64,000 nt of DNA from Actinotalea lenta (GCF_030586465.1 NZ_JAUQYP010000001.1:2026981-2090980); one strand, 5' to 3'; shown: positions 1 to 19,034, counted from the stretch's first letter. A program made the numbers and translations. Notes: a model not told the origin generated them from the sequence alone.

Positions 1-905
1 CGCACCTTCGCAGCCTCGCCGACCGCGTGCTGGAGCCGACCGACGCAGCAGTCCTCGCAGGCCACGACGTCGTGGTCCTCGCGCTTCCGCACGGCGCCTC
101 GGGCGGGGTGGCGGCGGCGTTGGGTCCCGACGTCCTGGTGCTGGACTGCGGTGCCGACCACCGGCTGGCCGACGCCGACGCGTGGCGCGCGTACTACGGC
201 TCGGACCATGCGGGGACCTGGCCCTACGGCCTGCCGGAGCTCCTGCTCGCGTCCGGCGGCCGGCAGCGTGATCACCTCGCCCGAGCCACACGCGTCGCGG
301 TGCCCGGCTGCAACGTCACCGCGGTGACGCTGGCGGCCCAGCCCGGCGTGGCCGCCGGGCTCGTCGACCCGACCGCGCTGACCGCGACGCTCGCCGTCGG
401 GTACTCCGGGGCGGGCAAGTCGCTCAAGCCCCACCTCCTGGCCTCCGAGGCGTTCGGGAGCGCGGCTCCGTACGCGGTGGGCGGTAGCCACCGGCACATC
501 CCGGAGATCGAGCAGAACCTGCGCGCGACCGGCGCGGACCAGGTCCGGGTGACTTTCACCCCGGTCCTCGTCCCGATGTCACGTGGCATCCTCGCGACGG
601 TCACCGCGCCGCTGCGCCCGGGGGTCGACGCCGACGCGGTGCGCGCCGCCTGGCGGGACGCCTACGCCGACGAGACGTTCGTCGAGGTGCTGCCGACGGG
701 GCAGTGGCCCACCACCGCGGCCACCGCGGGCGCGAACACGGCCCTGGTCCAGGTGGCCGTCGACGACCGGGCCGGAACAGTGGTCGCGATCGCGGCCCTG
801 GACAACCTGGTCAAGGGCACGGCGGGCGCGGCCGTGCAGTCGATGAACCTCGCCCTGGGCCTGCCAGAGGCCACCGGGCTCGTGACCGAGGGGGTCGCTC
901 CATGA
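1..905 (+). CDS. argC: N-acetyl-gamma-glutamyl-phosphate reductase, 5' partial
   Basis: This is the NADPH-dependent reductase of the third arginine step, converting N-acetylglutamyl-phosphate to the semialdehyde in the cytoplasm. The frame is already open at base 3, so the N-terminus with the dinucleotide-binding glycine loop lies outside the window; about 300 residues remain. The catalytic cysteine is in AVPGCNVT (Cys codon 309-311), the catalytic histidine region is [12 protein letters not shown], and a late [17 protein letters not shown] segment is typical of the family C-terminus. The stop overlaps the argJ start as ATGA at 902-905, so argC leads the translationally coupled arginine operon. 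Any ARG box operator upstream is not visible. Confidence 0.96.
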   Translation, partial: HLRSLADRVLEPTDAAVLAGHDVVVLALPHGASGGVAAALGPDVLVLDCGADHRLADADAWRAYYGSDHAGTWPYGLPELLLASGGRQRDHLARATRVAVPGCNVTAVTLAAQPGVAAGLVDPTALTATLAVGYSGAGKSLKPHLLASEAFGSAAPYAVGGSHRHIPEIEQNLRATGADQVRVTFTPVLVPMSRGILATVTAPLRPGVDADAVRAAWRDAYADETFVEVLPTGQWPTTAATAGANTALVQVAVDDRAGTVVAIAALDNLVKGTAGAAVQSMNLALGLPEATGLVTEGVAP

Positions 906-2065
906 GCGTGACGGCACCGCGCGGCTTCCGCGCCGCTGGCGTGACGGCCGGCCTGAAGGCGTCCGGCCGGCCCGACCTTGCGCTGGTCGTCAACGACGGG
1001 CCGGACCACGTCGGCGCGGCCGTGTTCACCAGCAACCGGGTCGTCGGCCATCCGGTCACCTGGTCGCGGCAGGTGGTGACCGACCACGTCGTCCACGCGG
1101 TCGTGCTCAACTCCGGTGGCGCGAACGTCTGCACGGGTCCCGAGGGCTTCCTGGACACGCACCGCACGGCCGAGCGGGTCGCAGCGGCCCTGGACGTCTC
1201 GGCCGGGGACGTGGTCGTCTGCTCGACCGGGCTGATCGGCGAACGGCTGCCCATCGACAGGCTGCTCGCCGGCGTGGATGTCGCGGCGCGTGCGCTGCGC
1301 CCCGACGGCGGCCCCGACGCAGCGACGGCGATCATGACCACCGACACCGTGGCGAAACAGGCGGCCGCGACCCGGGAGGGCTGGAGCGTCGGTGGCATGG
1401 CCAAGGGCGCCGGCATGCTCGCGCCCGCGCTGGCGACCATGCTCGTCGTCCTCACCACCGACGCGGTCGTCGACCCCGTCGACGCCGATGCCGCACTGCG
1501 GGTCGCGACTCGGGCGACGTTCGACCGGATCGACTCCGACGGGTGCATGTCCACCTCCGACACGGTTGTCCTGCTCGCGTCCGGCGCCTCGGGGATCGCC
1601 GCCCCGCGGGCCGCGCTGGCCGACGCGCTGACGCAGACGTGCGCGTCGCTGGCGCGCCAGCTCGTCGCGGACGCCGAGGGGGCCAGCCACGACATCGCCG
1701 TGCGGGTGCGCGGTGCGCAGTCCGAGGGCGCCGCGGTCGCGGTGGCGCGCGCGGTGACGCGCTCGAACCTGCTCAAGGCGGCGATCTTCGGCAACGACCC
1801 GAACTGGGGTCGGGTGCTGGCCCAGGTGGGTACGGTCCCCGTGGAGGTGGCGGCGTTCGACGCCGACGCGGTGGACGTCACGATCAACGGCGTGATGGTG
1901 TGTCGGGCGGGTGGCGTGGGTGAGCCGCGCGAGCTCGTGGACCTCGCCTCGGATCGCGAGGTCCACATCGACGTCGACCTGCACGCGGGGCCCGCCGAGG
2001 CCACGGTGTGGACCAACGACCTCACGCACGCGTATGTGCACGAGAACAGCGCGTACTCGACATGA
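902..2065 (+). CDS. argJ: Bifunctional ornithine acetyltransferase / N-acetylglutamate synthase
   Basis: ArgJ moves the acetyl group from N-acetylornithine to glutamate, which makes the pathway cyclic. The 387-residue precursor carries the self-cleavage site in [14 protein letters not shown]; Thr179 is the expected nucleophile that becomes the N-terminus of the beta chain. TTDT and the C-terminal [16 protein letters not shown] tail are also family-typical. The start was chosen at the ATGA overlap with argC. Presence of argJ implies that an ArgE deacetylase is not needed here. Whether it is mono- or bifunctional cannot be read from the sequence. Confidence 0.96.
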   Translation: MSVTAPRGFRAAGVTAGLKASGRPDLALVVNDGPDHVGAAVFTSNRVVGHPVTWSRQVVTDHVVHAVVLNSGGANVCTGPEGFLDTHRTAERVAAALDVSAGDVVVCSTGLIGERLPIDRLLAGVDVAARALRPDGGPDAATAIMTTDTVAKQAAATREGWSVGGMAKGAGMLAPALATMLVVLTTDAVVDPVDADAALRVATRATFDRIDSDGCMSTSDTVVLLASGASGIAAPRAALADALTQTCASLARQLVADAEGASHDIAVRVRGAQSEGAAVAVARAVTRSNLLKAAIFGNDPNWGRVLAQVGTVPVEVAAFDADAVDVTINGVMVCRAGGVGEPRELVDLASDREVHIDVDLHAGPAEATVWTNDLTHAYVHENSAYST

Positions 2066-3054
2066 CGGACGGACCCATGACAGCTCCCACGCCGACGCCC
2101 GACGACGCGCTGTTCAACACCCGCACCGACCTGCGCCCGGAGCAGAAGGCCGAAGTACTCATCGAGGCTCTGCCCTGGCTCCAGGAGTTCGCCGGTGCGC
2201 TGCTCGTCGTCAAGTACGGCGGCAACGCGATGGTCGACGACGCGCTCAAGCGGGCCTTCGCCGAGGACATGGTCTTCCTGCGACAGGTCGGCCTGCGGCC
2301 TGTGGTGGTGCACGGCGGCGGCCCGCAGATCTCGGCGATGCTCGGTCGCCTGGGCATCGAGTCGGAGTTCCGCGGCGGCCTTCGTGTCACTACCGCGGAG
2401 TCGATGGACGTGGTCCGGATGGTGCTGACGGGGCAGGTCTCCCGGGAGCTGGTCGGCCTGCTCAACGCCCACGGCCCCTACGCCGTCGGGTTGTCCGGCG
2501 AGGACGGTGGCCTGCTCAAGGCCGAGCGGCGGACCGCGGTCGTGGACGGGCGCCCGGTCGACGTGGGCCACGTGGGGGACGTGGTGGACGTCGACCCCCG
2601 CGCCGTGAAGGACCTGCTGGACGCCGGACGCATCCCGGTGGTCTCCACCGTCGCGCCGGACGTCGAGGACCCCACGCAGGTGCTCAACGTCAACGCGGAC
2701 ACCGCGGCCGCGGCGCTCGCCGTCGCCCTGCGGGCCCGCAAGCTCATCATGCTCACCGACGTCGAGGGCCTGTACGGCAGCTGGCCGGACCGTGGCTCGC
2801 TGCTGCAGCGGATCCACACCACGGCGCTGGAGCGCATGCTGCCCACGCTGGAGTCCGGGATGGTGCCCAAGATGGAGGCGTGCCTGCGCGCGGTGCGCGG
2901 AGGCGTGCCGGCCGCGCACATCGTGGACGGGCGCCAGGCGCACTCGGTCCTGGTCGAGGTCTTCACCACCGAGGGGGTGGGCACGATGGTGCTGCCCGAC
3001 GACCTCACCGGCTCGATGCCCGTGGTGCGACGGGTGGCGGGGGCGTCGGCGTGA
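2062..3054 (+). CDS. argB: Acetylglutamate kinase
   Basis: This enzyme phosphorylates N-acetylglutamate, the usual point of arginine feedback control. The protein has about 330 residues with the amino acid kinase motif VVKYGGNAM near residue 50, HGGGPQIS near residue 88 and [12 protein letters not shown] further on. The roughly 45 residues before the catalytic core resemble the mobile N-terminal helix of arginine-sensitive hexameric enzymes, so allosteric inhibition is a reasonable inference. The start at 2062 overlaps the argJ stop (ATGA); a second in-frame ATG at 2077 is an alternative that would give 325 residues. Confidence 0.95.
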   Translation: MTDGPMTAPTPTPDDALFNTRTDLRPEQKAEVLIEALPWLQEFAGALLVVKYGGNAMVDDALKRAFAEDMVFLRQVGLRPVVVHGGGPQISAMLGRLGIESEFRGGLRVTTAESMDVVRMVLTGQVSRELVGLLNAHGPYAVGLSGEDGGLLKAERRTAVVDGRPVDVGHVGDVVDVDPRAVKDLLDAGRIPVVSTVAPDVEDPTQVLNVNADTAAAALAVALRARKLIMLTDVEGLYGSWPDRGSLLQRIHTTALERMLPTLESGMVPKMEACLRAVRGGVPAAHIVDGRQAHSVLVEVFTTEGVGTMVLPDDLTGSMPVVRRVAGASA

Positions 3055-4289
3055 GCGCAGGGGAGCTTGGGGCGGTCACCGCGGGACCGCCCGCGACGTC
3101 GGAGCAGTGGACGCGGCGCTACGGCGACGCCCTGATGAACACCTTCGGCACGCCGCGCGGGGTCCTGGTGCGAGGCGAAGGGCCCTACGTCTGGGACGCC
3201 GACGGCCGGCGCTATCTCGACCTGCTGGGCGGGATCGCGGTGACGGTCCTCGGGCACGCCCACCCGACCCTGACGGCGGCGGTCTCGGCCCAGCTCGGGA
3301 CCCTCGGGCACGTGTCGAACTTCTTCGCCACCCCGAACCAGGTCGCTCTGGCGGAGCGCCTGCTCGCGCTCGCCCGCGCGCCGCAGGGCTCACGGGTGTT
3401 CTTCACCAACTCCGGCACCGAGGCGGTCGAGGGTCTGGTGAAGATGACCCGGATGACCGGCCGGACCCGGATCCTGGCCCAGGAGGGCGCGTTCCACGGC
3501 CGGACGATGGGCGCTCTTGCGCTCACTCACAAACGGGCGTACCGGGAGCCGTTCGAGCCGCTGCCGCCGGGGGTGGAGTTCCTCCCGTTCGGCGACGCCG
3601 CCGCCCTCGAGGCCGCGATGGACGACGACGTGGCGGCGATCGTGCTCGAGCTCGTGCAGGGCGAGGCAGGCGTCCGTCCGCTGCCCCCGGGGTTCTGGGC
3701 CCTGGCTCGTCGGCTGGCGGACCGGCACGGTGCGCTGCTCGCGCTCGACGAGGTGCAGACCGGGATCGGGCGGACCGGGGAGTGGTTCGCGTTCCAGCAC
3801 CCCGACCTGGGCGCCGGTGTGCAGCCGGACGTCATGACCCTGGCCAAGGGACTCGGGGCGGGTTTCCCGATCGGTGCCGTGATCGGCTTCGGCGCTGCCG
3901 GCTCCTTGCTCGGACCGGGCCAGCACGGCACCACCTTCGGCGGCAACCCGGTCGCGGCGGCCGCCGGTCTGGCCACGCTGGGCGTGATCGAGCGCGACGG
4001 TCTTCTGGCACAGGCGCGCGATCTGGGCACCCGGCTCACCCGGGCGCTCGCGCAGCTCCCGGTGGTCTCCGACGTCCGTGGCCGCGGCCTGCTGCTCGGC
4101 GCGCAGCTCCGTGCACCGGCCGCCGCGCGGGTCGCCGACCTCGCGATGGAGGCCGGCTACATCGTCAACCCCGTGACTGCGGACACCCTGCGACTGGCCC
4201 CGCCGCTGATCCTCACGTGGGACCAGGTGGCCGGGTTCGTCGACCTGCTCGCGGGCCTGACCCCCGCCGACCTCGAGGAGGCACGCTGA
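3051..4289 (+). CDS. argD: Acetylornithine aminotransferase
   Basis: A PLP-dependent class III aminotransferase that makes N-acetylornithine from the semialdehyde and glutamate. The 412-residue protein shows [12 protein letters not shown] (cofactor phosphate binding), [14 protein letters not shown] with the Asp that contacts PLP, the Schiff-base lysine in [11 protein letters not shown], and [11 protein letters not shown]. The GTG start at 3051 overlaps the argB stop (GTGA), consistent with translational coupling. It may also serve as N-succinyl-diaminopimelate aminotransferase, as in some bacteria; that is inference only. Confidence 0.95.
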   Translation: MSAGELGAVTAGPPATSEQWTRRYGDALMNTFGTPRGVLVRGEGPYVWDADGRRYLDLLGGIAVTVLGHAHPTLTAAVSAQLGTLGHVSNFFATPNQVALAERLLALARAPQGSRVFFTNSGTEAVEGLVKMTRMTGRTRILAQEGAFHGRTMGALALTHKRAYREPFEPLPPGVEFLPFGDAAALEAAMDDDVAAIVLELVQGEAGVRPLPPGFWALARRLADRHGALLALDEVQTGIGRTGEWFAFQHPDLGAGVQPDVMTLAKGLGAGFPIGAVIGFGAAGSLLGPGQHGTTFGGNPVAAAAGLATLGVIERDGLLAQARDLGTRLTRALAQLPVVSDVRGRGLLLGAQLRAPAAARVADLAMEAGYIVNPVTADTLRLAPPLILTWDQVAGFVDLLAGLTPADLEEAR

Positions 4290-5226
4290 TGCGCCACCTG
4301 CTGCGCGACGACGACCTGAACCCCGACGAGCAGCGCCAGGTGCTCGAGCTCGCCTGGCGGATGAAGGAGGACCGGTTCGGGCGGCACCCGCTGGCCGGGC
4401 CCCGCTCGGTCGCGGTGATCTTCGACAAGCCGACCCTGCGGACGCAGCTCTCCTTCACCCTCGGCGTCGTGGAGCTCGGCGGCTACCCGATGGTCGTCGA
4501 CGGCAACCTGGCGCAGATCGGGGTGCGTGAGTCGATCGCCGACACGGCGCGCGTGCTCGGCCGCCAGGTGGCGGCGATCGTGTGGCGCACGTACGACCAG
4601 TCGCGCATCCAGGAGATGGCCGACCGCGCGGGTGTGCCGGTGGTCAACGCCCTGACCGATCAGTTCCACCCCTGCCAGGTACTGGCGGACCTGCTCACCG
4701 TGGCCGAGCAGCACGACGGTGTCGACGCGTTGCCGGGCCTCACCCTCGGGTACCTGGGGGACGGCGCCAACAACATGGCGCACTCCTACCTGCTCGGGGC
4801 CGCGACCGCCGGCATGCACGTGCGCATCGGCACGCCCGCGGACCGCCAGCCCGATCCGGGGATCCTGGCGGACGCGCGCCGGATCGCCGCGGCCACCGGC
4901 GGCTCGGTGCTCGTGACCGATGACCCCGCGGCAGCTGTGGCCGGCGCGGACGTCGTCGCGACCGACACCTGGGTCTCGATGGGGGACAGCCGGGCCGCCG
5001 AGGAGGCCGAGGCGCTCTTCGGTCGCTTCCGGCTGGACGCCGCGCGGCTGGCCGGGGCTGCGGAGCACGCGGTCGTGCTGCACTGCCTGCCGGCGTACCG
5101 CGGCAAGGAGATCACCGACGAGGTCATCGAAGGTCCGCGCTCCGTCGTCTTCGCCGAGGCGGAGAACAGGCTGCACGCCCAGAAGGCGGTCCTGACCTGG
5201 TTGCTGGAGCGCGCGGGGGAGCCGGT

Positions 5227-5230
<4 letters not shown>
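4289..5230 (+). CDS. argF: Ornithine carbamoyltransferase
   Basis: ArgF makes citrulline from ornithine and carbamoyl phosphate. The protein has 313 residues, the family length, and contains FHPCQVLAD and HCLPAYRG, plus the ornithine-side loop DTWVSMGD. The carbamoyl-phosphate loop, usually STRTR, reads TLRTQ here ([11 protein letters not shown] near residue 50), so the last arginine of the motif is glutamine. Everything else looks like a working ornithine enzyme and the operon position supports that. The ATG overlaps the last base of the argD TGA. Confidence 0.94.
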
Positions 5231-9205
<3,975 letters not shown>

Positions 9206-9209
<4 letters not shown>

Positions 9210-9835
9210 GCGGCACGGGGCCTGCCGGGTCCACACCACCGCGCGCCTGGTTCGCCCGTCCGGCGCTCGACGTCGCGCGCGACCTGCTCGACGCCCGGCT
9301 GACGGTCCGCCGGGCCGACGGCACGGTCACCGTACGGCTGACCGAGGTCGAGGCCTATGGCGGTGCCGACGACCCCGGGTCGCACGCCTACCGCGGCCGG
9401 ACGGCCCGCAACGCCGTGATGTTCGGGCCACCCGGCCACCTGTACGTCTACCGCCATCTCGGACTGCACCACTGCGCCAACGTCGTCACCGGTCCGGTGG
9501 GTCGACCGTCAGCCGTGCTGCTCCGGGCCGGAGAGGTGGTCGACGGCGATGCGGCGGCGCGCGCCCGTCGGGTGTCGTCCGGGGTCGTACGACGCGACGT
9601 GGACCTGGCCCGGGGGCCCGCTCGCCTCGTCGTCGCGCTCGGCCTCACTGGCGCCGACGACGGGCTCGACCTGCTGGGCGCCGACGTCGGCATCGCGCCG
9701 GCCGCGGACCCGCCGGCCGATGTCGCGGTGGGTGGACGGGTCGGCGTCTCCGGGCCCGGAGGCGACCCGGCCCGATTCCCGTGGCGGCTCTGGCTCGCCG
9801 GAGACCCCGCGGTGTCCGCCTACCGCCGCGGCTGA
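9206..9835 (+). CDS. mpg: DNA-3-methyladenine glycosylase (AAG/MPG family)
   Basis: This base-excision repair enzyme flips out and removes alkylated purines. The 209-residue protein contains the AAG core [20 protein letters not shown] with the catalytic glutamate in EVEAY, then [15 protein letters not shown] and HHCANVV, and a C-terminal [12 protein letters not shown]. The GTG start overlaps the previous stop. In the equivalent mycobacterial region, as I recall it, the same gene also stands immediately before tyrS, which supports the assignment. Confidence 0.92.
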
Positions 9836-9894
9836 CGGGACGCGGAGCTCGCGCCACGGACGGTGCAGCGGCGCTCCGGGCCCGCACGGCACAC

Positions 9895-9900
9895 TAGGGC
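9895..9900 (+). promoter_or_regulatory. Candidate -10 box for tyrS
   Basis: TAGGGC lies 20-23 bases before the two possible tyrS GTG starts, which would leave a short leader with a GAGGGA ribosome-binding site at 9911-9916. No convincing -35 is seen. The gap of 88 bases after mpg makes a separate promoter plausible. Confidence 0.4.
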
Positions 9901-9923
9901 TACCGACGACGAGGGAGCATGTG

Positions 9924-11189
9924 GTGCACATCCTGGACGAGCTGCGCTGGCGAGGCCTGCTGGCGCAGTCCACCGACGAGGAGGCCCTGCGCGACGCGCT
10001 GTCCGCTGGTCCGGTGACCGTCTACTGCGGGTTCGACCCGACCGCTCCGAGCCTTCACCACGGTCACCTCGTGCAGCTGGTGCTCCTGCGGCACCTCCAG
10101 CTCGCCGGCCACCGCGTCCTCGGGCTGGTGGGTGGTGCGACCGGGATGATCGGCGACCCGCGGATGTCGGGTGAACGTGTGCTCAACACGAAGGAGACCG
10201 TCGGGGAGTGGGTCGAGCGCCTGCGCGCCCAGATCTCCCGCTTCCTGGACTTCGAGGGCGAAAACCCGGCGCGCCTCGTCAACAACCTCGACTGGACCGC
10301 GCAGCTGTCGGCGATCGACTTCCTGCGCGACATCGGCAAGCACTACCGGCTCGGCACGATGCTCGCCAAGGACACCGTTGCCCGGCGGCTGGCCAGCGAG
10401 GAGGGCATCAGCTTCACGGAGTTCAGCTACCAGATCCTGCAGGGCCTGGACTTCCTGGAGCTCAACCGGCGCTACGGCTGCACGCTCCAGACCGGCGGGA
10501 ACGACCAGTGGGGCAACCTGCTGTCCGGGGTCGAGCTGATCCGCAAGGCCGAGGGGAGGACCGCTCACGCGCTGACCACGCCCCTGATCACCAAGGCTGA
10601 CGGCACCAAGTTCGGCAAGACGGAGGGTGGGGCGGTCTGGCTTGCGCCGGACATGATGACGCCATACGCCTTCTACCAGTTCTGGATCAACACCGACGAC
10701 GCGGACGTGATCGGGTACCTGCGGACCTTCACCTTCCGCTCCCGGGAGCAGATCGCGGAGCTCGAGGAGGCGGTCGCCGACCGGCCCTTCACGCGCGAGG
10801 CGCAACGCGCGCTGGCGCACGATGTCACGACGCTCGTGCACGGGCAGGCTGCGACGGACGCCGTCGTCGCGGCAAGCCAGGCACTGTTCGGCAGGGGAGA
10901 GCTGGCCGAGCTCGACGCCGGCACGCTCGAGGCGGCGGTCGACGAGCTGCCCAAGGCGGTCGTCGGAACCGACGCACCAGCCGTGGTGGACCTGCTCGCG
11001 GAAGCGGGTCTGGTCGCGGGTCGGGGTGCGGGTCGGCGAGCGATCTCGGAGGGCGGTGTGTCGATCAACAACGTGCGGGTCACGGACCCCGACGCCGTGC
11101 TCTCGGTGGACCAGCTCCTGCACGGCAGGTGGGCGGTGCTTCGGCGCGGCAAACGGACCCTCGCGGTGGCCGAGCGCCCTAACGGCTGA
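9924..11189 (+). CDS. tyrS: Tyrosyl-tRNA synthetase
   Basis: TyrS charges tRNA-Tyr with tyrosine. The class I nucleotide-binding signature HIGH appears as HHGH at residues 45-48 and the KMSKS loop as KFGKT near residue 230; [13 protein letters not shown] binds tyrosine. A C-terminal S4-type RNA-binding domain ([17 protein letters not shown]) completes the usual 421 residues. Tandem GTGs at 9921 and 9924 are both possible; 9924 has the better distance to GAGGGA at 9911-9916. No T-box-like leader is present in the short upstream gap. The gene stands directly before the rRNA operon. Confidence 0.95.
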   Translation: MHILDELRWRGLLAQSTDEEALRDALSAGPVTVYCGFDPTAPSLHHGHLVQLVLLRHLQLAGHRVLGLVGGATGMIGDPRMSGERVLNTKETVGEWVERLRAQISRFLDFEGENPARLVNNLDWTAQLSAIDFLRDIGKHYRLGTMLAKDTVARRLASEEGISFTEFSYQILQGLDFLELNRRYGCTLQTGGNDQWGNLLSGVELIRKAEGRTAHALTTPLITKADGTKFGKTEGGAVWLAPDMMTPYAFYQFWINTDDADVIGYLRTFTFRSREQIAELEEAVADRPFTREAQRALAHDVTTLVHGQAATDAVVAASQALFGRGELAELDAGTLEAAVDELPKAVVGTDAPAVVDLLAEAGLVAGRGAGRRAISEGGVSINNVRVTDPDAVLSVDQLLHGRWAVLRRGKRTLAVAERPNG

Positions 11190-11298
11190 TGGCCCGGGCC
11201 TGCTGGCCGGCGTCCGGCTCCTGGAGCCTGGCGCTGCGGACGTCTGCGCAGGTCATGGCCCAGATCTGCTGGTGCGACACGCCCGGGCGTCAGGCGAT

Positions 11299-11327
11299 TT
11301 GACGGCCCCCGAGGGCCTGCGTAATGT
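11299..11327 (+). promoter_or_regulatory. rRNA operon promoter P1
   Basis: TTGACG at 11299-11304 and TAATGT at 11322-11327 are separated by exactly 17 bases. The position, about 460 bases before 16S, and the shared GCGATTTGAC context with P2 support a real tandem promoter. Confidence 0.75.
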
Positions 11328-11416
11328 ATCTCCTCGTCGCCCGGACGGGAGGAACGGACAGCAGAGCGGAGCACCGCTCGCCGGCCGGTCCCGGAAGGCG
11401 AAAACCCCGGTAGTAT

Positions 11417-11443
11417 CTAGGACGGCGCTGAGGCGCCGCCTAG
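11417..11443 (+). other. GC-rich hairpin in the rRNA leader
   Basis: CTAGGACGGCGC at 11417-11428 and GCGCCGCCTAG at 11433-11443 pair over 11 bases with one bulged A and a TGAG loop. It lies downstream of P1 and upstream of P2, directly after a TAGTAT that could be a third weak -10 at 11411-11416. There is no following T-run, so an attenuator or processing role is only a guess. Confidence 0.45.
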
Positions 11444-11488
11444 GTCGCGCCGGAGCCCGGAAGGGCGCTGGAGGATCGCGAAAGCGAT

Positions 11489-11517
11489 TTGACAGGGCAG
11501 GACCGGACAGATAAGTT
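11489..11517 (+). promoter_or_regulatory. rRNA operon promoter P2
   Basis: A consensus TTGACA at 11489-11494 and TAAGTT at 11512-11517 are 17 bases apart, the strongest promoter match in the window. The rest of 11190-11785 holds no gene: after P2 it contains the CTTGAGAACTCAACAGC box at about 11571-11587, a motif common in actinobacterial rRNA leaders, and several short hairpins just before 16S. Confidence 0.85.
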
Positions 11518-11785
11518 AGAGAGGTTGCCTCGGGAAGGGCCTAGCGGCCCGGATCGATGCGCGTCCGCTCCTTGAGAACTCAACAGCGTGCCAAAGTCGA
11601 TGCCAATCGTCGACGCAAAGGCGAGTGGCGGGTCATTGACCCGTGACAGACCGGAGCGTCGACTTGGTGGAGACGAAATGACGAACGTCAGTTCAAATCA
11701 TTTTGATCAACGCCAGATCAACGGCCCTCAGGGGCCATTCTCCAGTCGGTTATCCCCGCGCTTCGGCGAGGGGGACCAACAGACA

Positions 11786-16756
<4,971 letters not shown>

Positions 16757-16770
16757 TACTTACTGTGCTA

Positions 16771-16788
16771 CGCGTCCACTGTGCGGTT
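16771..16788 (+). other. Right arm of 23S precursor processing stem
   Basis: This segment is the reverse complement of 13609-13626 apart from one G-U wobble. The remainder of 16757-16827 is the 23S-5S spacer and shows nothing else recognisable. Confidence 0.85.
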
Positions 16789-16827
16789 CCCGAGATACGG
16801 TCGGATACCGATTGACATCTCCATAGA

Positions 16828-16946
16828 GTTTCGGCGGTCATAGCGAAGGGGAAACGCCCGGCTCCATTCCGAACCCGGAAGCTAAGCCCTTCTGCGCCGA
16901 TGGTACTGCACTGGGGACGGTGTGGGAGAGTAGGTCGCCGCCGAAC
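16828..16946 (+). rRNA. rrf: 5S ribosomal RNA
   Basis: The 5' GTTTCGGCGG pairs with the 3' CCGCCGAAC to form the terminal helix. Internal CATTCCGAACCCGGAAGCTA and GTGGGAGAGTAGGTC are standard 5S segments. The length of about 118 bases is normal. Confidence 0.95.
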
Positions 16947-16953
16947 ATTTTTT

Positions 16954-16989
16954 CAGAAAGGGCCACCCGTGCGCGGGTGGCCCTTTCTG
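16954..16989 (+). terminator. Strong hairpin terminating the rRNA operon
   Basis: A perfect 16-bp stem (left arm 16954-16969, right arm 16974-16989) with the 4-base loop TGCG begins 8 bases after 5S. It is preceded by a run of seven T and followed only by TTGTC, so it has a strong stem but a weak U tail on the plus strand; the T-run on the other side could serve as the A-tract side of a bidirectional terminator. Confidence 0.9.
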
Positions 16990-17078
16990 TTGTCGCAACC
17001 GGGCATGGAGGACCGAGCCATGTCGGGGCGCGGCGTCACTGCCGAGCATGAGACGATGACCCGCCGACGGAGAGGTGA

Positions 17079-17969
17079 GTGGACGTGGCTGCGCACGAGC
17101 ATCGGTCGAGCGACGGCGGAGGGCAAGAGCGCCGAGGTGGTCGGACGGCGCGCGGATCTGCCGCGCGCGCGGGCGGTAGTGGCCACGGCGCGCCTCGGGG
17201 GCAGGATGCGGGTGGATCCCGCGACCCGGGTCCGCGTCGGGACAGTCCGCGCGCCCCGATGATCCCGGACGACGTCGTGCCCCAGGACTTGGATCGTGCT
17301 GCCCGGAGTCGGCTGCGAACGTTGTCGCGGGAGAACGCGGACGGCGTGGCACGGCATCTGGTGATGGCGGGGAGGCTGCTGGACAGCGATCCGGAGCTCG
17401 CCTATCAGCACGCGCAGGCGGCGGTCCGGCGCGCCGGTCGGGTGGACGTGGTTCGTGAAGCGGCCGGCTTGGCGGCCTACCACACGGGCCGGTATGCAGA
17501 GGCGTTACGAGAACTGCGGACGGTGCGGCGGCTGAACGGGTCGAGCGAGCACCTGCCGGTGATGGCGGACTGTGAGCGAGGACTCGGGCGTCCGGATCGC
17601 GCGATCGCCCTCGGACGCGACCCCGAGGTCGCCTCGCTCGAGCCGGAGGCGGTCCTGGAGCTGGCCTTGGTCGTCGCCGGCGCGCGGCTCGACCTCGGGG
17701 AACCGGAAGGCGCGCTCGTAGCGCTCGACTCGGTGACGCCGACGACGCCCGAGGCGCGCGAGCGACTCCTCGGCGTGCGCGCGGATGCCTTGGAGGCGGC
17801 GGGACGCGGCGCGGAGGCGCAGGTCCTGCGAGCTTCCCTTCCCGCGGCCGAGGAGGAGCTCGTGGTCTTCGACGTCGAGGACGACTCCGATGGGGCTGAC
17901 GTGACACGGGCGCGTCGGGACGGGTCGGAGGGCGGTGATGCCGGTGGGGCCCGGACTTCTGAGCTGTGA
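17079..17969 (+). CDS. TPR-like helical protein
   Basis: An actinobacterial protein of unknown function (Rv1691-like position) that precedes the HAD phosphatase gene in many genomes. Residues 1-60 are a basic low-complexity tail rich in Arg, Gly and Asp; the remainder is alpha-helical with tetratricopeptide-like hairpins (AGRLLDSDPELAYQHAQAAV, AAYHTGRYAEALRELRTV, ARLDLGEPEGALVALDSV) and an acidic C-terminus. The GTG at 17079 follows a GGAGAGG site and keeps the SPRAPMIPDD junction I recall from homologues; an ATG at 17259 would remove the tail. The bases 16990-17078 before it hold no gene. Confidence 0.75.
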   Translation: MDVAAHEHRSSDGGGQERRGGRTARGSAARAGGSGHGAPRGQDAGGSRDPGPRRDSPRAPMIPDDVVPQDLDRAARSRLRTLSRENADGVARHLVMAGRLLDSDPELAYQHAQAAVRRAGRVDVVREAAGLAAYHTGRYAEALRELRTVRRLNGSSEHLPVMADCERGLGRPDRAIALGRDPEVASLEPEAVLELALVVAGARLDLGEPEGALVALDSVTPTTPEARERLLGVRADALEAAGRGAEAQVLRASLPAAEEELVVFDVEDDSDGADVTRARRDGSEGGDAGGARTSEL

Positions 17970-18984
17970 GGTCCCGCTCGCGGAGCGCTACGACCTCGCT
18001 CTGGTGGACCTCGACGGCGTGGCGTACCGGGGCAGGAAGCCCATCCCGCACGCGGCCGAGGGGCTGAGCGATGCACGTCTGGCCGGCATGGACGTGGTGT
18101 TCGTCACGAACAACGCGTCGCGCGAGCCCGAATCGGTGGCGCACCAGCTGACGGAGCTGGAGATCCCCTGCAGCCCACGGGACGTCATGACGGCGGCGCA
18201 GGCAGCCGCCACACTGCTGGCTGAGCGGCTCGACCCGGGTTCGCGGGTCCTGGTCGTCGGAGGGCCCGGTCTGCGTACCGCGGTGGGCGCGGTGGGCCTC
18301 GTGGTGGTCGACTCCGCCGAGGAGTTGCCGGCCGCTGTCGTGCAGGGCTACTCCGCCGACGTGGGTTGGCGTCAGCTGGCGGAGGCGGCCTACGCCGTCG
18401 AGGCGGGGGCGTGGTTCGTGGCGAGCAACCTCGATCGCACGCTTCCCACGGAGCGCGGGTTCGCGCCCGGGAACGGCGCTCTCGTCAGTGCCGTGCAGAC
18501 CGCCACAGGTGTGGAGCCGGTCAGCGCGGGAAAGCCCGAACCGACCCTGTACCAGCTGGCGGCCAGGCGTCGAGGAGCCAGCAACCCCTTGGTCGTCGGC
18601 GACCGCCTGGACACCGACCTCGCGGGAGCTCGAGCGGCCGGCTGGGCGGGCCTGCACGTGCTCACCGGGGTGAGCACTGCCCGTGATGCGGTCCTGGCTC
18701 GGCCGGCGGAGCGCCCGTCCTACCTCGGGGCCGACCTGCGGAGCCTGCTCGTCCCTCACGTCGCGCCACACGAGGACGCAGGCTGGTGGGTGTGCGGGGG
18801 TGCCGCGGCCCGGGTGGTCGGCGCGCGGCTCGAGCTCGACGAACGATCGGGGTCGTCGCCGGGCGAGCGGCGGGACGAGGTGGACCGGGTTCGGGCAGCG
18901 TGCGCGGCCGCCTGGGATGCCAGCGATCATGGTGAGACGCTCGATCCGGACAGCGTGGGCGCCCTGGGCCCTCGGGCGGGTTGA
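17938..18984 (+). CDS. HAD-IIA phosphatase (NagD/glycerol-3-phosphate phosphatase-like)
   Basis: A 348-residue haloacid dehalogenase hydrolase. The nucleophile motif is VDLDGVAYRG (Asp24 and Asp26), motif II is FVTNNASR, and the metal-binding motif is VVGDRLDTDLAGA; the long insert between them is the C2 cap of the IIA subclass. The mycobacterial gene at the same place encodes a glycerol-3-phosphate phosphatase, so that role is an inference. The ATG at 17938 stands 5 bases after GGAGGG; the gene overlaps the TPR gene by 32 bases. The last 90 residues are divergent. Confidence 0.85.
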   Translation: MPVGPGLLSCEVPLAERYDLALVDLDGVAYRGRKPIPHAAEGLSDARLAGMDVVFVTNNASREPESVAHQLTELEIPCSPRDVMTAAQAAATLLAERLDPGSRVLVVGGPGLRTAVGAVGLVVVDSAEELPAAVVQGYSADVGWRQLAEAAYAVEAGAWFVASNLDRTLPTERGFAPGNGALVSAVQTATGVEPVSAGKPEPTLYQLAARRRGASNPLVVGDRLDTDLAGARAAGWAGLHVLTGVSTARDAVLARPAERPSYLGADLRSLLVPHVAPHEDAGWWVCGGAAARVVGARLELDERSGSSPGERRDEVDRVRAACAAAWDASDHGETLDPDSVGALGPRAG

Positions 18985-19007
18985 ACGTGGGGCTCGACGG
19001 GTAGCGT
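18981..19007 (+). promoter_or_regulatory. Candidate promoter before the small ORF-tlyA-nadK-recN operon
   Basis: TTGAAC at 18981-18986 and TAGCGT at 19002-19007 are 15 bases apart, and a GGGAGGGG ribosome-binding site follows before the GTG at 19035. Confidence 0.45.
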
Positions 19008-19034
19008 GGGACCGGCACGACCTGGGAGGGGCGC

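Noticed and set aside
9836-9923. T-box riboswitch before tyrS.
   Set aside because: The gap is under 90 bases and contains no T-box sequence or specifier stem.
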